A DNA stretch of 64,000 bases from Bradyrhizobium oropedii (GTDB taxonomy: Bacteria > Pseudomonadota > Alphaproteobacteria > Rhizobiales > Xanthobacteraceae). Where the stretch lies: contig NZ_JACMYO010000005.1 of assembly GCF_020889685.1 (NCBI RefSeq), positions 1 through 64,000 on the forward strand, read 5' to 3'. The notes beneath the pieces were generated by a model. That model saw only the letters and a list, made by a program, of their open reading frames with translations, ran no database searches and had not been told where the DNA came from. Both the position numbers and the translations under genes were made by a program. How positions within the stretch are numbered: position 1 is the stretch's first letter; every line of letters begins with the position of its first letter. Below, in pieces: positions 51,883 through 59,091 of the stretch.

Positions 51883-52770
51883 ATGAAAGACATCGGATTC
51901 ATCGGGCTCGGCACCATGGGACGTCCGATGGCCGGCCATCTCCTGGCTGCCGGCTATCGCCTGTTCCTGCACGACGTTGCACCTCTGCCGCCCGAATTGA
52001 TCGCGAGCGGCGGCATTGCTTGCGAGTCCGGCAAGCAGGTTGCGCAGGAGGCGGACGCCGTGATCATCATGGTGCCGGATACGCCGCATGTGGAAGCCGT
52101 GCTGTTCGGTAAGAACGGCGTCGCGGAGGGGGTCTCCAAAGGCATGATCGTGGCGGATATGAGCTCGATCTCGCCGCTGGCGACGAAGGAGTTTGCACGG
52201 AAGATCGATGCGCTCGGGGCCGACTATCTCGATGCGCCGGTTTCCGGCGGCGAGGTTGGCGCAAAGGCGGCTAGCCTGACCATCATGGTCGGCGGGCGGG
52301 AGCGGGCGTTCAACGCGATGAAGCCGCTGTTTGAAACGATGGGCAAGAATGTCACGCATGTCGGCGGCAACGGCGACGGCCAGACCACCAAGGTTGCGAA
52401 CCAGATCATCGTGGCGCTGACCATCGAGGCGGTGAGCGAGGCCTTGCTGTTCGCCTCGAAGGCGGGCGCCAATCCGGCGCTGGTGCGGCAGGCGTTGATG
52501 GGCGGCTTTGCGTCGTCCCGGATCCTCGAGGTGCACGGCGATCGCATGCTGAAGCGCAATTTCGATCCGGGCTTTCGCATCGAGCTGCATCAGAAGGACC
52601 TCAACCTGGCGCTTGAGGGCGCGCGGGCACTCGGGCTGTCGCTGCCTGGCACCGCCGCAGCCCAGCAGCTGTTCAATTCCTGTACCGCCCTCGGCGGCAA
52701 AGCCTGGGACCATTCGGCAATTCTGAGAGCGCTGGAAGTCATGGCGGGCCACGAGGTCGCTTCTGCCTGA
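51883..52770 (+). CDS. glxR: Tartronate semialdehyde reductase (2-hydroxy-3-oxopropionate reductase)
   Basis: NAD(P)-dependent beta-hydroxyacid dehydrogenase of 295 residues that reduces tartronate semialdehyde to glycerate. The Rossmann motif is IGFIGLGTMGRPMAGHL; the substrate signature is LDAPVSGGEVGAKAASLTIM near residue 120; the catalytic Lys lies in GQTTKVANQIIVALTIEA near residue 171; FRIELHQKDLNLALE follows. It closes the gcl-hyi-glxR set. garR is an equally used name for this family. No hairpin terminator is obvious before the next promoter. Confidence 0.93.
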   Translation: MKDIGFIGLGTMGRPMAGHLLAAGYRLFLHDVAPLPPELIASGGIACESGKQVAQEADAVIIMVPDTPHVEAVLFGKNGVAEGVSKGMIVADMSSISPLATKEFARKIDALGADYLDAPVSGGEVGAKAASLTIMVGGRERAFNAMKPLFETMGKNVTHVGGNGDGQTTKVANQIIVALTIEAVSEALLFASKAGANPALVRQALMGGFASSRILEVHGDRMLKRNFDPGFRIELHQKDLNLALEGARALGLSLPGTAAAQQLFNSCTALGGKAWDHSAILRALEVMAGHEVASA

Positions 52771-52868
52771 GATTCATGCAACATTCGTGGTGCCGGACTT
52801 CGGCCGGCCTTGGTGACGATATCGAGGCCCGGCGCCCAAATCCCCAAGAGGGATCGCTGGCTCCTTGA

Positions 52869-52900
52869 CACGGTAAGTAAAAATATTATTACATACCGTG
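52869..52900 (+). promoter_or_regulatory. 32-bp operator palindrome before the gamma-glutamyltransferase gene (site A)
   Basis: A near-perfect palindrome with 16-bp arms (52869-52884 and 52885-52900), 14 of 16 positions pairing; the outer arms are CACGGTA and TACCGTG. It starts inside a TTGACA -35 hexamer (52865-52870) and covers the spacer and the -10 region, ending 15 bp before the ATG. The internal 17-mer AAGTAAAAATATTATTA (52875-52891) recurs at sites B and C. Typical place and form for a TetR-type repressor site. Confidence 0.7.
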
Positions 52901-52915
52901 CTTGGAGAAGGGCTG

Positions 52916-54508
52916 ATGTTGCAGACAAAACGAAGCTATGGCGGCATGGTGACTGCGCCGCACCACCTTGCGGCGCAGGCTGGACTCGCGGTGTTGTCGG
53001 AAGGTGGCAATGCCATTGAGGCCATGATCGCCGCGGCCGCGACGATCGCCGTGGTCTATCCCCACATGAACGGCCTCGGTGGCGACAGCTTCTGGCTCGT
53101 CGGCCGCGCCGGTTCGATGCCGGTCGGGATTCAGGCTTGCGGACGTTCTGCGATGGCGGCCGATCGCACCTGGTATCGCGAGCGGGGTTGCAGCAGCATT
53201 CCGGGCCGCGGCCCGCTGGCGGCGCTCACCGTCGCCGGCACCGTCGACGGTTGGCAGAAGGCCTATGAACTCAGCCGCGATCGTCATGGCGGTCGGTTGC
53301 CGCTGGCGCGGCTGCTGGAGCCTGCAATCGGGCATGCCGAGGAAGGCGTCGCGGTCACCGGCACGTTGCATGAAAATATCGGCAAGAAGCGGCATGAACT
53401 CGAGAACGTGCCCGGCTATGCCGAGGTCTATCTGCCGCAAGGCAGCCCGCTCGCGGTCGGTGCGCGGTTGCGGCAGCCGCGTGTCGCCGAGACGTTGCGG
53501 CGACTGGCCAAGGCCGGCTTGGCTGACTTCTATCGCGGCGAACTGGCGCGCTCGATGGCGGCCGACCTCGAGCGGGTGGGGAGCCCGCTGCGGCTGGCTG
53601 ATCTGGAGCGGCATCAGGCATCGCTGGTGACGCCGCTCTCGGTCGAGGTGTCCGGACACAAGATCTTCAACATGCCGCCGCCGACGCAGGGGCTGGCCTC
53701 GCTCTTGATCCTGGCGCTCTATGCCAGGCGCATGGCTGAGGAGGCCGATGGTGTCGATCATCTGCACAGGCTCGTCGAGTGCACCAAGGCTGCGTTCCGC
53801 ATTCGCAACGGCTACGTGACCGATCCGGACTACATGGAGCGTCCGGCCACCGAGTTCCTGTCGGAGGAGTCGCTGAACGCGCTTCACGAGAAAGTATCAA
53901 ACAGCCGCGCCGCGCCGTGGCCTGATCCGTCCAAGCAGGGCGACACGGTGTGGCTCGCGGCGACCGATCGCAGCGGGCTCAGCGTCAGCTTCATTCAGAG
54001 CGTCTACTGGGAGTTTGGTTCGGGCGTCATCCTCCCCGAGAGCGGAGTCACCTGGCAAAACCGCGGAACCAGCTTCAGCCTCGGCGAGACCGATGCCAAC
54101 AGGTTGGATCCGGGGCGCCTGCCGTTTCATACGATCCAGCCGGCGATGGCCGAGCTCGCCGACGGACGGCTGATATCGTACGGCACGATGGGTGGCGAAG
54201 GGCAGCCGCAGACCCAGGCCGCCATCTTCAGCCGTTACGCAATGCACGGCCAGGAGCTGCAGTCCGCGATCACGGCGCCCCGCTGGCTGCTCGGTCGCAC
54301 CTGGGGCGAGGAAAATAACAACCTGAAGATCGAATCCCGTTTCGATCCCGCGATCATCGATCGGCTACGCGCACTCGGCCACGACATTCAGGTGGCCGGC
54401 CCGTTTGAGGAGTTCATGGGACACGCCGGCGCGATCGTTTGGCATCCGGACGGCCTGATGGAAGGGGCCAGCGATCCTCGCAGCGACGGCGTCGTTGCGA
54501 CCCGCTGA
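52916..54508 (+). CDS. Gamma-glutamyltransferase family protein
   Basis: Ntn-hydrolase-fold enzyme precursor of 530 residues that self-cleaves before the catalytic Thr, here Thr344 in KQGDTVWLAATDRSG. The N-terminal part shows family segments GMVTAPHHLAAQAGLAVL, GGNAIEAMIAAAATIAVVYP and MNGLGGDSFWLV. The small-subunit part has GSGVILPESGVTWQNRG and the GTMGGEGQPQTQ turn. There is no signal peptide, so it is a cytoplasmic GGT-like amidase, as found in catabolic operons; its substrate may not be glutathione. ATG 52916 has GGAGAAGG upstream; GTG 52898 is inside the operator palindrome. Confidence 0.9.
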   Translation: MLQTKRSYGGMVTAPHHLAAQAGLAVLSEGGNAIEAMIAAAATIAVVYPHMNGLGGDSFWLVGRAGSMPVGIQACGRSAMAADRTWYRERGCSSIPGRGPLAALTVAGTVDGWQKAYELSRDRHGGRLPLARLLEPAIGHAEEGVAVTGTLHENIGKKRHELENVPGYAEVYLPQGSPLAVGARLRQPRVAETLRRLAKAGLADFYRGELARSMAADLERVGSPLRLADLERHQASLVTPLSVEVSGHKIFNMPPPTQGLASLLILALYARRMAEEADGVDHLHRLVECTKAAFRIRNGYVTDPDYMERPATEFLSEESLNALHEKVSNSRAAPWPDPSKQGDTVWLAATDRSGLSVSFIQSVYWEFGSGVILPESGVTWQNRGTSFSLGETDANRLDPGRLPFHTIQPAMAELADGRLISYGTMGGEGQPQTQAAIFSRYAMHGQELQSAITAPRWLLGRTWGEENNNLKIESRFDPAIIDRLRALGHDIQVAGPFEEFMGHAGAIVWHPDGLMEGASDPRSDGVVATR

Positions 54509-54528
54509 GGGGCATTGCCAGCGCATGA

Positions 54529-54553
54529 GCCGCACGAAACCGTTTCGTGCGGC
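54529..54553. terminator. Palindromic terminator between convergent ggt-like and tetR genes
   Basis: GCCGCACGAAAC (54529-54540) and its exact complement GTTTCGTGCGGC (54542-54553) around a single base, 20 nt after the plus-strand stop and 8 nt before the minus-strand one. No T-run. It can fold on both strands and probably ends both transcripts. Confidence 0.65.
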
Positions 54554-54560
54554 GCGCCCC

Positions 54561-55334
54561 CTAGCGGGATGGCTTGCCGAGGCGCGCGGTCGTCTTCGAT
54601 CCCGCAGGCTTGTGCTTGCTTTCCCCGACGGTCGCCGTCAGCCAGGTCAGGATCATGTCCTGCGCATGCTCGCGGCGTAGCGAAAGCCAGTCCGAAGCGC
54701 CGAGGTCCTTGTCGAACATCGCCGACAGCGTGTAGCGATTGGAGACGTGAAAATAGCTCATCGCAGTGATTGAGACATAGAGCTGGATCGGGTCAACGTC
54801 CCCGCGAAACAGGCCCGCTGCCACGCCGCGCCGCAGAATGCTTTCGATGCTTGCAACCAGCGGCAAGGTGAGATCGGCGATCTTGCGCGACTTGCGCATG
54901 TTGCGCCCGCGTTGAAGGTTCTCGGTGTTGATCAGTGCGATGTAGTTCTGGTGCTGGCCGAAAAACGTGAAGGTGAAATCGATCAGCTCGCTCATCGCGG
55001 CGATCGGCTCGAGATCGTCCAGCTTCAGCTGCTGTTCGGCCGCGCGAATTTCGGTGTAGACGTCCTCGAGGACCGCGATGTAGAGCCCGTTCTTGTCGCC
55101 GAAATAGGCGTATAGCAGGCGCATGTTGGCCTTGGCGCGCTGCGCGATGGCCTCCACGCGCGCGCCGCCGAGGCCGTTGTGGCAGAACTCGAAGGTCGCC
55201 GCGCGCAGGATCGCCTCCTTGGTGAGCGCGGAGTCGCGAGGCCGCCTTCCGCGTGCGGCGCTGCGGGTGGAGCTGGTCTGTGCTGTCGTCTCTGTCACGG
55301 CGTCAACCTTGCGTGGACTCGGGCATTCACGCAA
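54561..55334 (-). CDS. TetR family transcriptional regulator
   Basis: Repressor-type protein of 257 residues. After a 35-residue disordered N-terminus, the helix-turn-helix spans about 37-85 (ALTKEAILRAATFEFCHNGL, then VEAIAQRAKANMRLLYAYFG). The C-terminal ligand domain contains FTFTFFGQHQNYIALINTEN and ILRRGVAAGLFRGDVDPIQL, as in the TetR subgroup with domains resembling those of nitrogen-compound regulators. It lies between the GGT-like gene and the amidohydrolase/importer genes. Three copies of one operator-like motif stand before those transcription units, making this protein the leading candidate regulator, though none is at its own promoter. Confidence 0.88.
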   Translation of the reverse strand: MRECPSPRKVDAVTETTAQTSSTRSAARGRRPRDSALTKEAILRAATFEFCHNGLGGARVEAIAQRAKANMRLLYAYFGDKNGLYIAVLEDVYTEIRAAEQQLKLDDLEPIAAMSELIDFTFTFFGQHQNYIALINTENLQRGRNMRKSRKIADLTLPLVASIESILRRGVAAGLFRGDVDPIQLYVSITAMSYFHVSNRYTLSAMFDKDLGASDWLSLRREHAQDMILTWLTATVGESKHKPAGSKTTARLGKPSR

Positions 55335-55440
55335 GGCATATCCGCATCAGGCCACATGGCGCAGCGGACCGGTTCCCGGCGCAAGCAGCTGGGATTGAGA
55401 TCGGCATTGCGACTGTTCGTCAAGGGCGATTCCTCCATGT

Positions 55441-56661
55441 TCACTGCTTCTGGGCGCTGGCCCCAATCATCACGCCGCCCTGTGCGACGAGCCGGCCGGC
55501 CTTGTAGACATCGCGGGGCTTGGGACGGGCAACCACAGCTTCCTGGACATGCCGGGCATCCAGCACGACGAAATCCGCCGCACCTCCGACGGTGAGGCCG
55601 TAATCCCTGAGGCCGAGCGCGCGCGCCGCGTTGGTCGTCACCATGTCAAAGGCCGCGGCCAATTGATCGTCCGTGTTGAACCCGGAGCGGTAGCCCACCA
55701 TCATTGCACGTTCGAGCAGGTCGCCGTCGCCATAGGGCCACCAGGAATCGCGGATGTTGTCATTGCCGGAGAACACGGTGACACCGGCATCGCGCAGCAG
55801 CAACACAGGCGGAAACAGGCGCGCGCCCGGGGCATTGGTGAGAATGGCGACGCCGGCCTCGGCAAGCTGCTGCGCGGTACGTCGAACCACGTCAACAGCC
55901 ACTTCGCCGAGCGCGTAGGCATGACTGATCGTGACCTTGCCGCCAAGGCCCGACGCTTTGGTCCGTCGCGCGATTTCCTCGATCTCCGCGATGCCCTGCA
56001 GGCCACCGTCGTGCAGGTGAATGTCGATGCCGACACCATGCCGCTCGGCGATGCCAAAGATGACGTCAAGATGGCCGGCGACGTCACCGTCATGGCCTGC
56101 GGGGTCAAGTCCGCCGACCAGATCAGCGCCGGCGCGAACGGCTTCCTCAAGCAAGCTGGCGGTTCCGGGCGATGTCAGGATGCCGCTCTGCGGAAACGCC
56201 ACGATCTGGATTGAAACCTTCTCCCGGTGCGCCTCCCGCGCGGCGGCGATCGGTTCGAAATGCCGCAGGCCGACCTCGGCGTCGACATCGACATGGCTGC
56301 GCATGTGAGACGTGCCTTGCGAGACACAAAGGTCGATCAGGGCCGCCGCGCGAACTGCGATCGGCCTGGCGCCGGCGAGGGCTTCCTTCTCGAACTTGAC
56401 GCGCTCGCGCACGCTGAAGCCGGCGGTGCAGGGCCGGTGCGGCTTCCAGTCATCGCCGATGAAGCATTTGTCCAGATGGATATGACCCTCGACCATGCCC
56501 GGGAGCACCAGGCGTCGGCCAAGGTCGCGGGTTGTGCCGACTGTGCCGTAACTTTGCGGGGACGACGCGATCGCCACGATCTTGCCGCCGCCGACGGCGA
56601 TGTCGACAAGTTGGCCATCGGCCAGCCGCGCGTTTTGAAAGAGGGTGTCGATGGCGGTCAA
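55441..56661 (-). CDS. Cytosine deaminase-like amidohydrolase
   Basis: Metal-dependent amidohydrolase of 406 residues. The first metal ligands are His60 and His62 in VEGHIHLDKCF. HMRSHVDVDAEVGL, IVAFPQSGILTSPG, GGLDPAGHDGD and DIHLHDGG follow the cytosine deaminase (CodA) pattern, and FSGNDNIRDSWWPYGDGDLL matches the CodA segment holding the catalytic Asp. Identity to true CodA in the base-binding residues cannot be judged by eye, so it may deaminate or hydrolyse another cyclic N-compound. It is transcribed away from the ABC importer, sharing its 311-bp promoter region with operator site C. Confidence 0.87.
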   Translation of the reverse strand: MTAIDTLFQNARLADGQLVDIAVGGGKIVAIASSPQSYGTVGTTRDLGRRLVLPGMVEGHIHLDKCFIGDDWKPHRPCTAGFSVRERVKFEKEALAGARPIAVRAAALIDLCVSQGTSHMRSHVDVDAEVGLRHFEPIAAAREAHREKVSIQIVAFPQSGILTSPGTASLLEEAVRAGADLVGGLDPAGHDGDVAGHLDVIFGIAERHGVGIDIHLHDGGLQGIAEIEEIARRTKASGLGGKVTISHAYALGEVAVDVVRRTAQQLAEAGVAILTNAPGARLFPPVLLLRDAGVTVFSGNDNIRDSWWPYGDGDLLERAMMVGYRSGFNTDDQLAAAFDMVTTNAARALGLRDYGLTVGGAADFVVLDARHVQEAVVARPKPRDVYKAGRLVAQGGVMIGASAQKQ

Positions 56662-56972
56662 TCAAGATCTCCAGGTTCTTACGTCGGGACGGCGCGTGAT
56701 CGCGCTGTAGCGATAGCGGTCGTGAGAGCGGAGACCGCGCGCCGGATTCGGCGCTTGCGCGCATGTTGCATCGCCGAAAACGCCACGTGGATTGGCTCGT
56801 TCCGGTTCCGCTCCCATCTCCCGCTGCATCGCAATCTCCACGCGGCGCGCGATCGGCCGCTTGACATTCGTCAATTTGTGAAGAAAGTTTTTACTTCCGT
56901 CAAGGCCGCGGAGACAGCGGCAAGCGGACCAGAGACGGCTGGGGAGCCGTCGGAGCGGGAGGAATTGCAGAA
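56662..56972. other. Divergent promoter region, amidohydrolase / branched-chain-type importer
   Basis: 311 bp without a supported gene. Besides operator site C (56880-56896) it holds TTGACATTCGTCAA (56871-56884), a 5-bp inverted repeat that overlaps a possible -35 element for the plus-strand importer genes. Short frames crossing it lack ribosome sites and domains. Confidence 0.55.
56880..56896 (-). promoter_or_regulatory. Operator-like motif, site C
   Basis: Read on the minus strand this is AAGTAAAAACTTTCTTC, sharing 13 of 17 positions with each of sites A and B, and preceded on that strand by TTGAC (56899-56903 in plus coordinates) as they are. It lies 77 bp before the importer binding-protein ATG and 219 bp before the amidohydrolase ATG, so it could control either or both. 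Confidence 0.6.
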
Positions 56973-58175
56973 ATGAACTACGCTTGTACCCCCATTACCG
57001 GGTTGCGCCGCCGCGTTGTCTTGCAGGGCGCGCTCGCCATTCTCATCGGCTCTCTGCCATTTGCGGAGCGAGCGCTGGCCGCCGAACCGATCAAGATCGG
57101 CTTGGTCACGGCGCTGTCCGGGCAGTCGGCGCGCGCCGGCGAAGCTTTGACCCGCGGCGCCACGATCGCGATCGAGGACATCAACGCGAAAGGGGGCGTG
57201 CTCGGCCGTCCGCTTGAGCTGGTGCGCCGTGACGATGAAAGCAATCCCGCGAAGGGGCTGACCGCCGCGCGCGAATTGATCCAGCGCGAAAAGGTCGCGG
57301 TGCTGCTCGGTGGTCTCGATACGCCGGTCCAGCTTGCGATCGTGCCGTTCGTCAACAACGTCAAGATGCCGTTCGTGGTGCCGTGGGCCGCCGGAACCAA
57401 CATCACGCAGAACGGCGCCGCGTCCAACTATGTGTTCCGCGTCTCGGCAATGGACGACGAGGTCGACAAGGCGATCGTTGCGTTCGCCGGCAAGACTTTC
57501 GCAGCCAAGAAGCCGGGTCTCATCCTCGTCAACAATCCCTGGGGCGAATCGAACGAGCACGGCCTGCGCGCCGCGCTGAAGGCGGCCGGTATCGAGCCGG
57601 CGGGTGTCGAGAAGTTCGAGGCGAACGATGTCGACGTCGTCGCGCAATTGTCCCGGCTCAAGCAGGCCGGCGCCGATTCGCTGTTCCTGGTCGGCAATGT
57701 CGGTCCATCTTCGCAGGTCGTGAAATCGCTCGACCGGATGGGCTGGTCGCCGCCGATCGTGTCGCATTGGGGGCCGGCCGGTGGCCGCTTCACCGAGCTC
57801 GCCGGGCCGAGCGCCGAGAGCGTCGTCTTCGTCCAGACCTACAGCTTCTTCGGCAACCTCTCGCCGGTCGGCAGGCGCGTGCTCGCCGAGCTGCAGGCGA
57901 AGTATCCCGATATCAAGGGGCCCGCAGACGTGACCCCGGCGGTCGGCTTCGCCAACGCCTATGACAGCGTCATGGTGATCGCCGGCGCGATCCAGAAGGC
58001 CGGCAGCACCGATCCAACCGCCATTCGCGACGGCTTCTACGGAATCGACCGGCTGGAAGGCCTGATCAAGACCTATGAAAAGCCGTTCGCCCAGAACAAG
58101 CACGATGCGCTGACGGCCCAGGACTACATCTGGGCCCACTTCGAAGACAACCACATCCTGCCGTTCAAGAACTGA
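56973..58175 (+). CDS. Branched-chain-type ABC transporter substrate-binding protein
   Basis: Periplasmic binding protein of the LivJ/AmiC type (type I fold), 400 residues. The leader GLRRRVVLQGALAILIGSL with two arginines before the hydrophobic core resembles a Tat-like or basic Sec signal, cleaved after ALAA. Mature segments IKIGLVTALSGQSARAGEA, GGVLGRPLELVRRDDESNP and VGNVGPSSQVVKSLDRMGW match the family. GGAGG lies 10 nt before ATG 56973. Such proteins bind amino acids, amides or urea-like compounds. With the amidohydrolase and the AllG/AllH genes near, an N-rich ligand is likely. Confidence 0.92.
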   Translation: MNYACTPITGLRRRVVLQGALAILIGSLPFAERALAAEPIKIGLVTALSGQSARAGEALTRGATIAIEDINAKGGVLGRPLELVRRDDESNPAKGLTAARELIQREKVAVLLGGLDTPVQLAIVPFVNNVKMPFVVPWAAGTNITQNGAASNYVFRVSAMDDEVDKAIVAFAGKTFAAKKPGLILVNNPWGESNEHGLRAALKAAGIEPAGVEKFEANDVDVVAQLSRLKQAGADSLFLVGNVGPSSQVVKSLDRMGWSPPIVSHWGPAGGRFTELAGPSAESVVFVQTYSFFGNLSPVGRRVLAELQAKYPDIKGPADVTPAVGFANAYDSVMVIAGAIQKAGSTDPTAIRDGFYGIDRLEGLIKTYEKPFAQNKHDALTAQDYIWAHFEDNHILPFKN

Positions 58176-58215
58176 CGGCAACGGTGGTCCAGCAAGCAGA
58201 TCGGGGTGATCATCG

Positions 58216-59091
58216 ATGTCGTTTCTTTCGGCGATAATAACCGGAATGGCGCTGGGGAGCATGTACGGTCTGCTCGCGCTGGGCTTTCACGTCACTTATG
58301 CCGTGTCCGGCACGGTCAACTTCTCACAGGGCAGCTCGATGACCCTGGGAGCCGTTGCCGGATACTTCTTCCTCGTCGTGTGGGGCTGGCCGGCCGCGAT
58401 CGGCGTCCCCGCGGTGTTGCTGGTCTGCGCTGTCTACGGCGTTCTGATCGAACGCTTCGCGGTTCGTCCGTTCGTGCTGCGCGGGTCGGACAGCTGGCTG
58501 ATGGCGACCGTGGCGGTCGGCATCATGGTCGACAACCTGATGCTGTTCGTGTTCGGCAAGGAGCCGCGCAGCTTCCCGTCGATGCTCGCGGCCAAGCCGA
58601 TCCAGATCGTCGAGGGGGCAGGGGTCTATCCCCTGCAGCTCCTGATTCCGGTGGTCGGCCTCCTGCTTGCGCTGGCGCTGCATCTGATCACCCGCCGCAC
58701 GCGGCATGGCGTCGCGATGCTTGCGGTGGTGCAGAATCCCAATGCCGCACGGCTGATGGGTATCAATGTCAGCGGCGCCATTGCCGCGAGCTACGCGGTG
58801 TCGGCCATGTTGGCGGGCGTCGCGGCGCTGCTGATCGCGCCGCTGTTCAACGTCTCGTCCGAGATGGGCACGCTGTTCGGCATCAAGGCGTTCGCCGCCG
58901 CGATCATCGGCGGTCTTGGCAGCGCCTGGGGCGTCATGCTGGCCGGGCTGTGTCTTGGCCTGATCGAGGTGTTCGCGACCAACTATCTCGGATCGGTTTA
59001 CACCCAGATCATCACGTTCGCATCCGTCATCGTCATCCTCGTCGTCATGCCGCACGGGCTGCTCGGCCGAGCTGGAGTTAAGAAGGTATGA
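58216..59091 (+). CDS. Branched-chain-type ABC permease, LivH family
   Basis: Inner-membrane permease of 291 residues. Hydrophobic helices begin with LSAIITGMALGSMYGLLALG; the family segments GTVNFSQGSSMTLGAVAGY, RTRHGVAMLAVVQNPNAARL (loop facing the ATPase) and FAAAIIGGLGSAWGVMLAG are all present. GVI-type pore residues look normal. ATG 58216 lies 40 nt after the binding-protein stop, and the stop overlaps the start of the fused permease-ATPase gene by 4 nt (ATGA). Partner of the LivM domain encoded next. Confidence 0.93.
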   Translation: MSFLSAIITGMALGSMYGLLALGFHVTYAVSGTVNFSQGSSMTLGAVAGYFFLVVWGWPAAIGVPAVLLVCAVYGVLIERFAVRPFVLRGSDSWLMATVAVGIMVDNLMLFVFGKEPRSFPSMLAAKPIQIVEGAGVYPLQLLIPVVGLLLALALHLITRRTRHGVAMLAVVQNPNAARLMGINVSGAIAASYAVSAMLAGVAALLIAPLFNVSSEMGTLFGIKAFAAAIIGGLGSAWGVMLAGLCLGLIEVFATNYLGSVYTQIITFASVIVILVVMPHGLLGRAGVKKV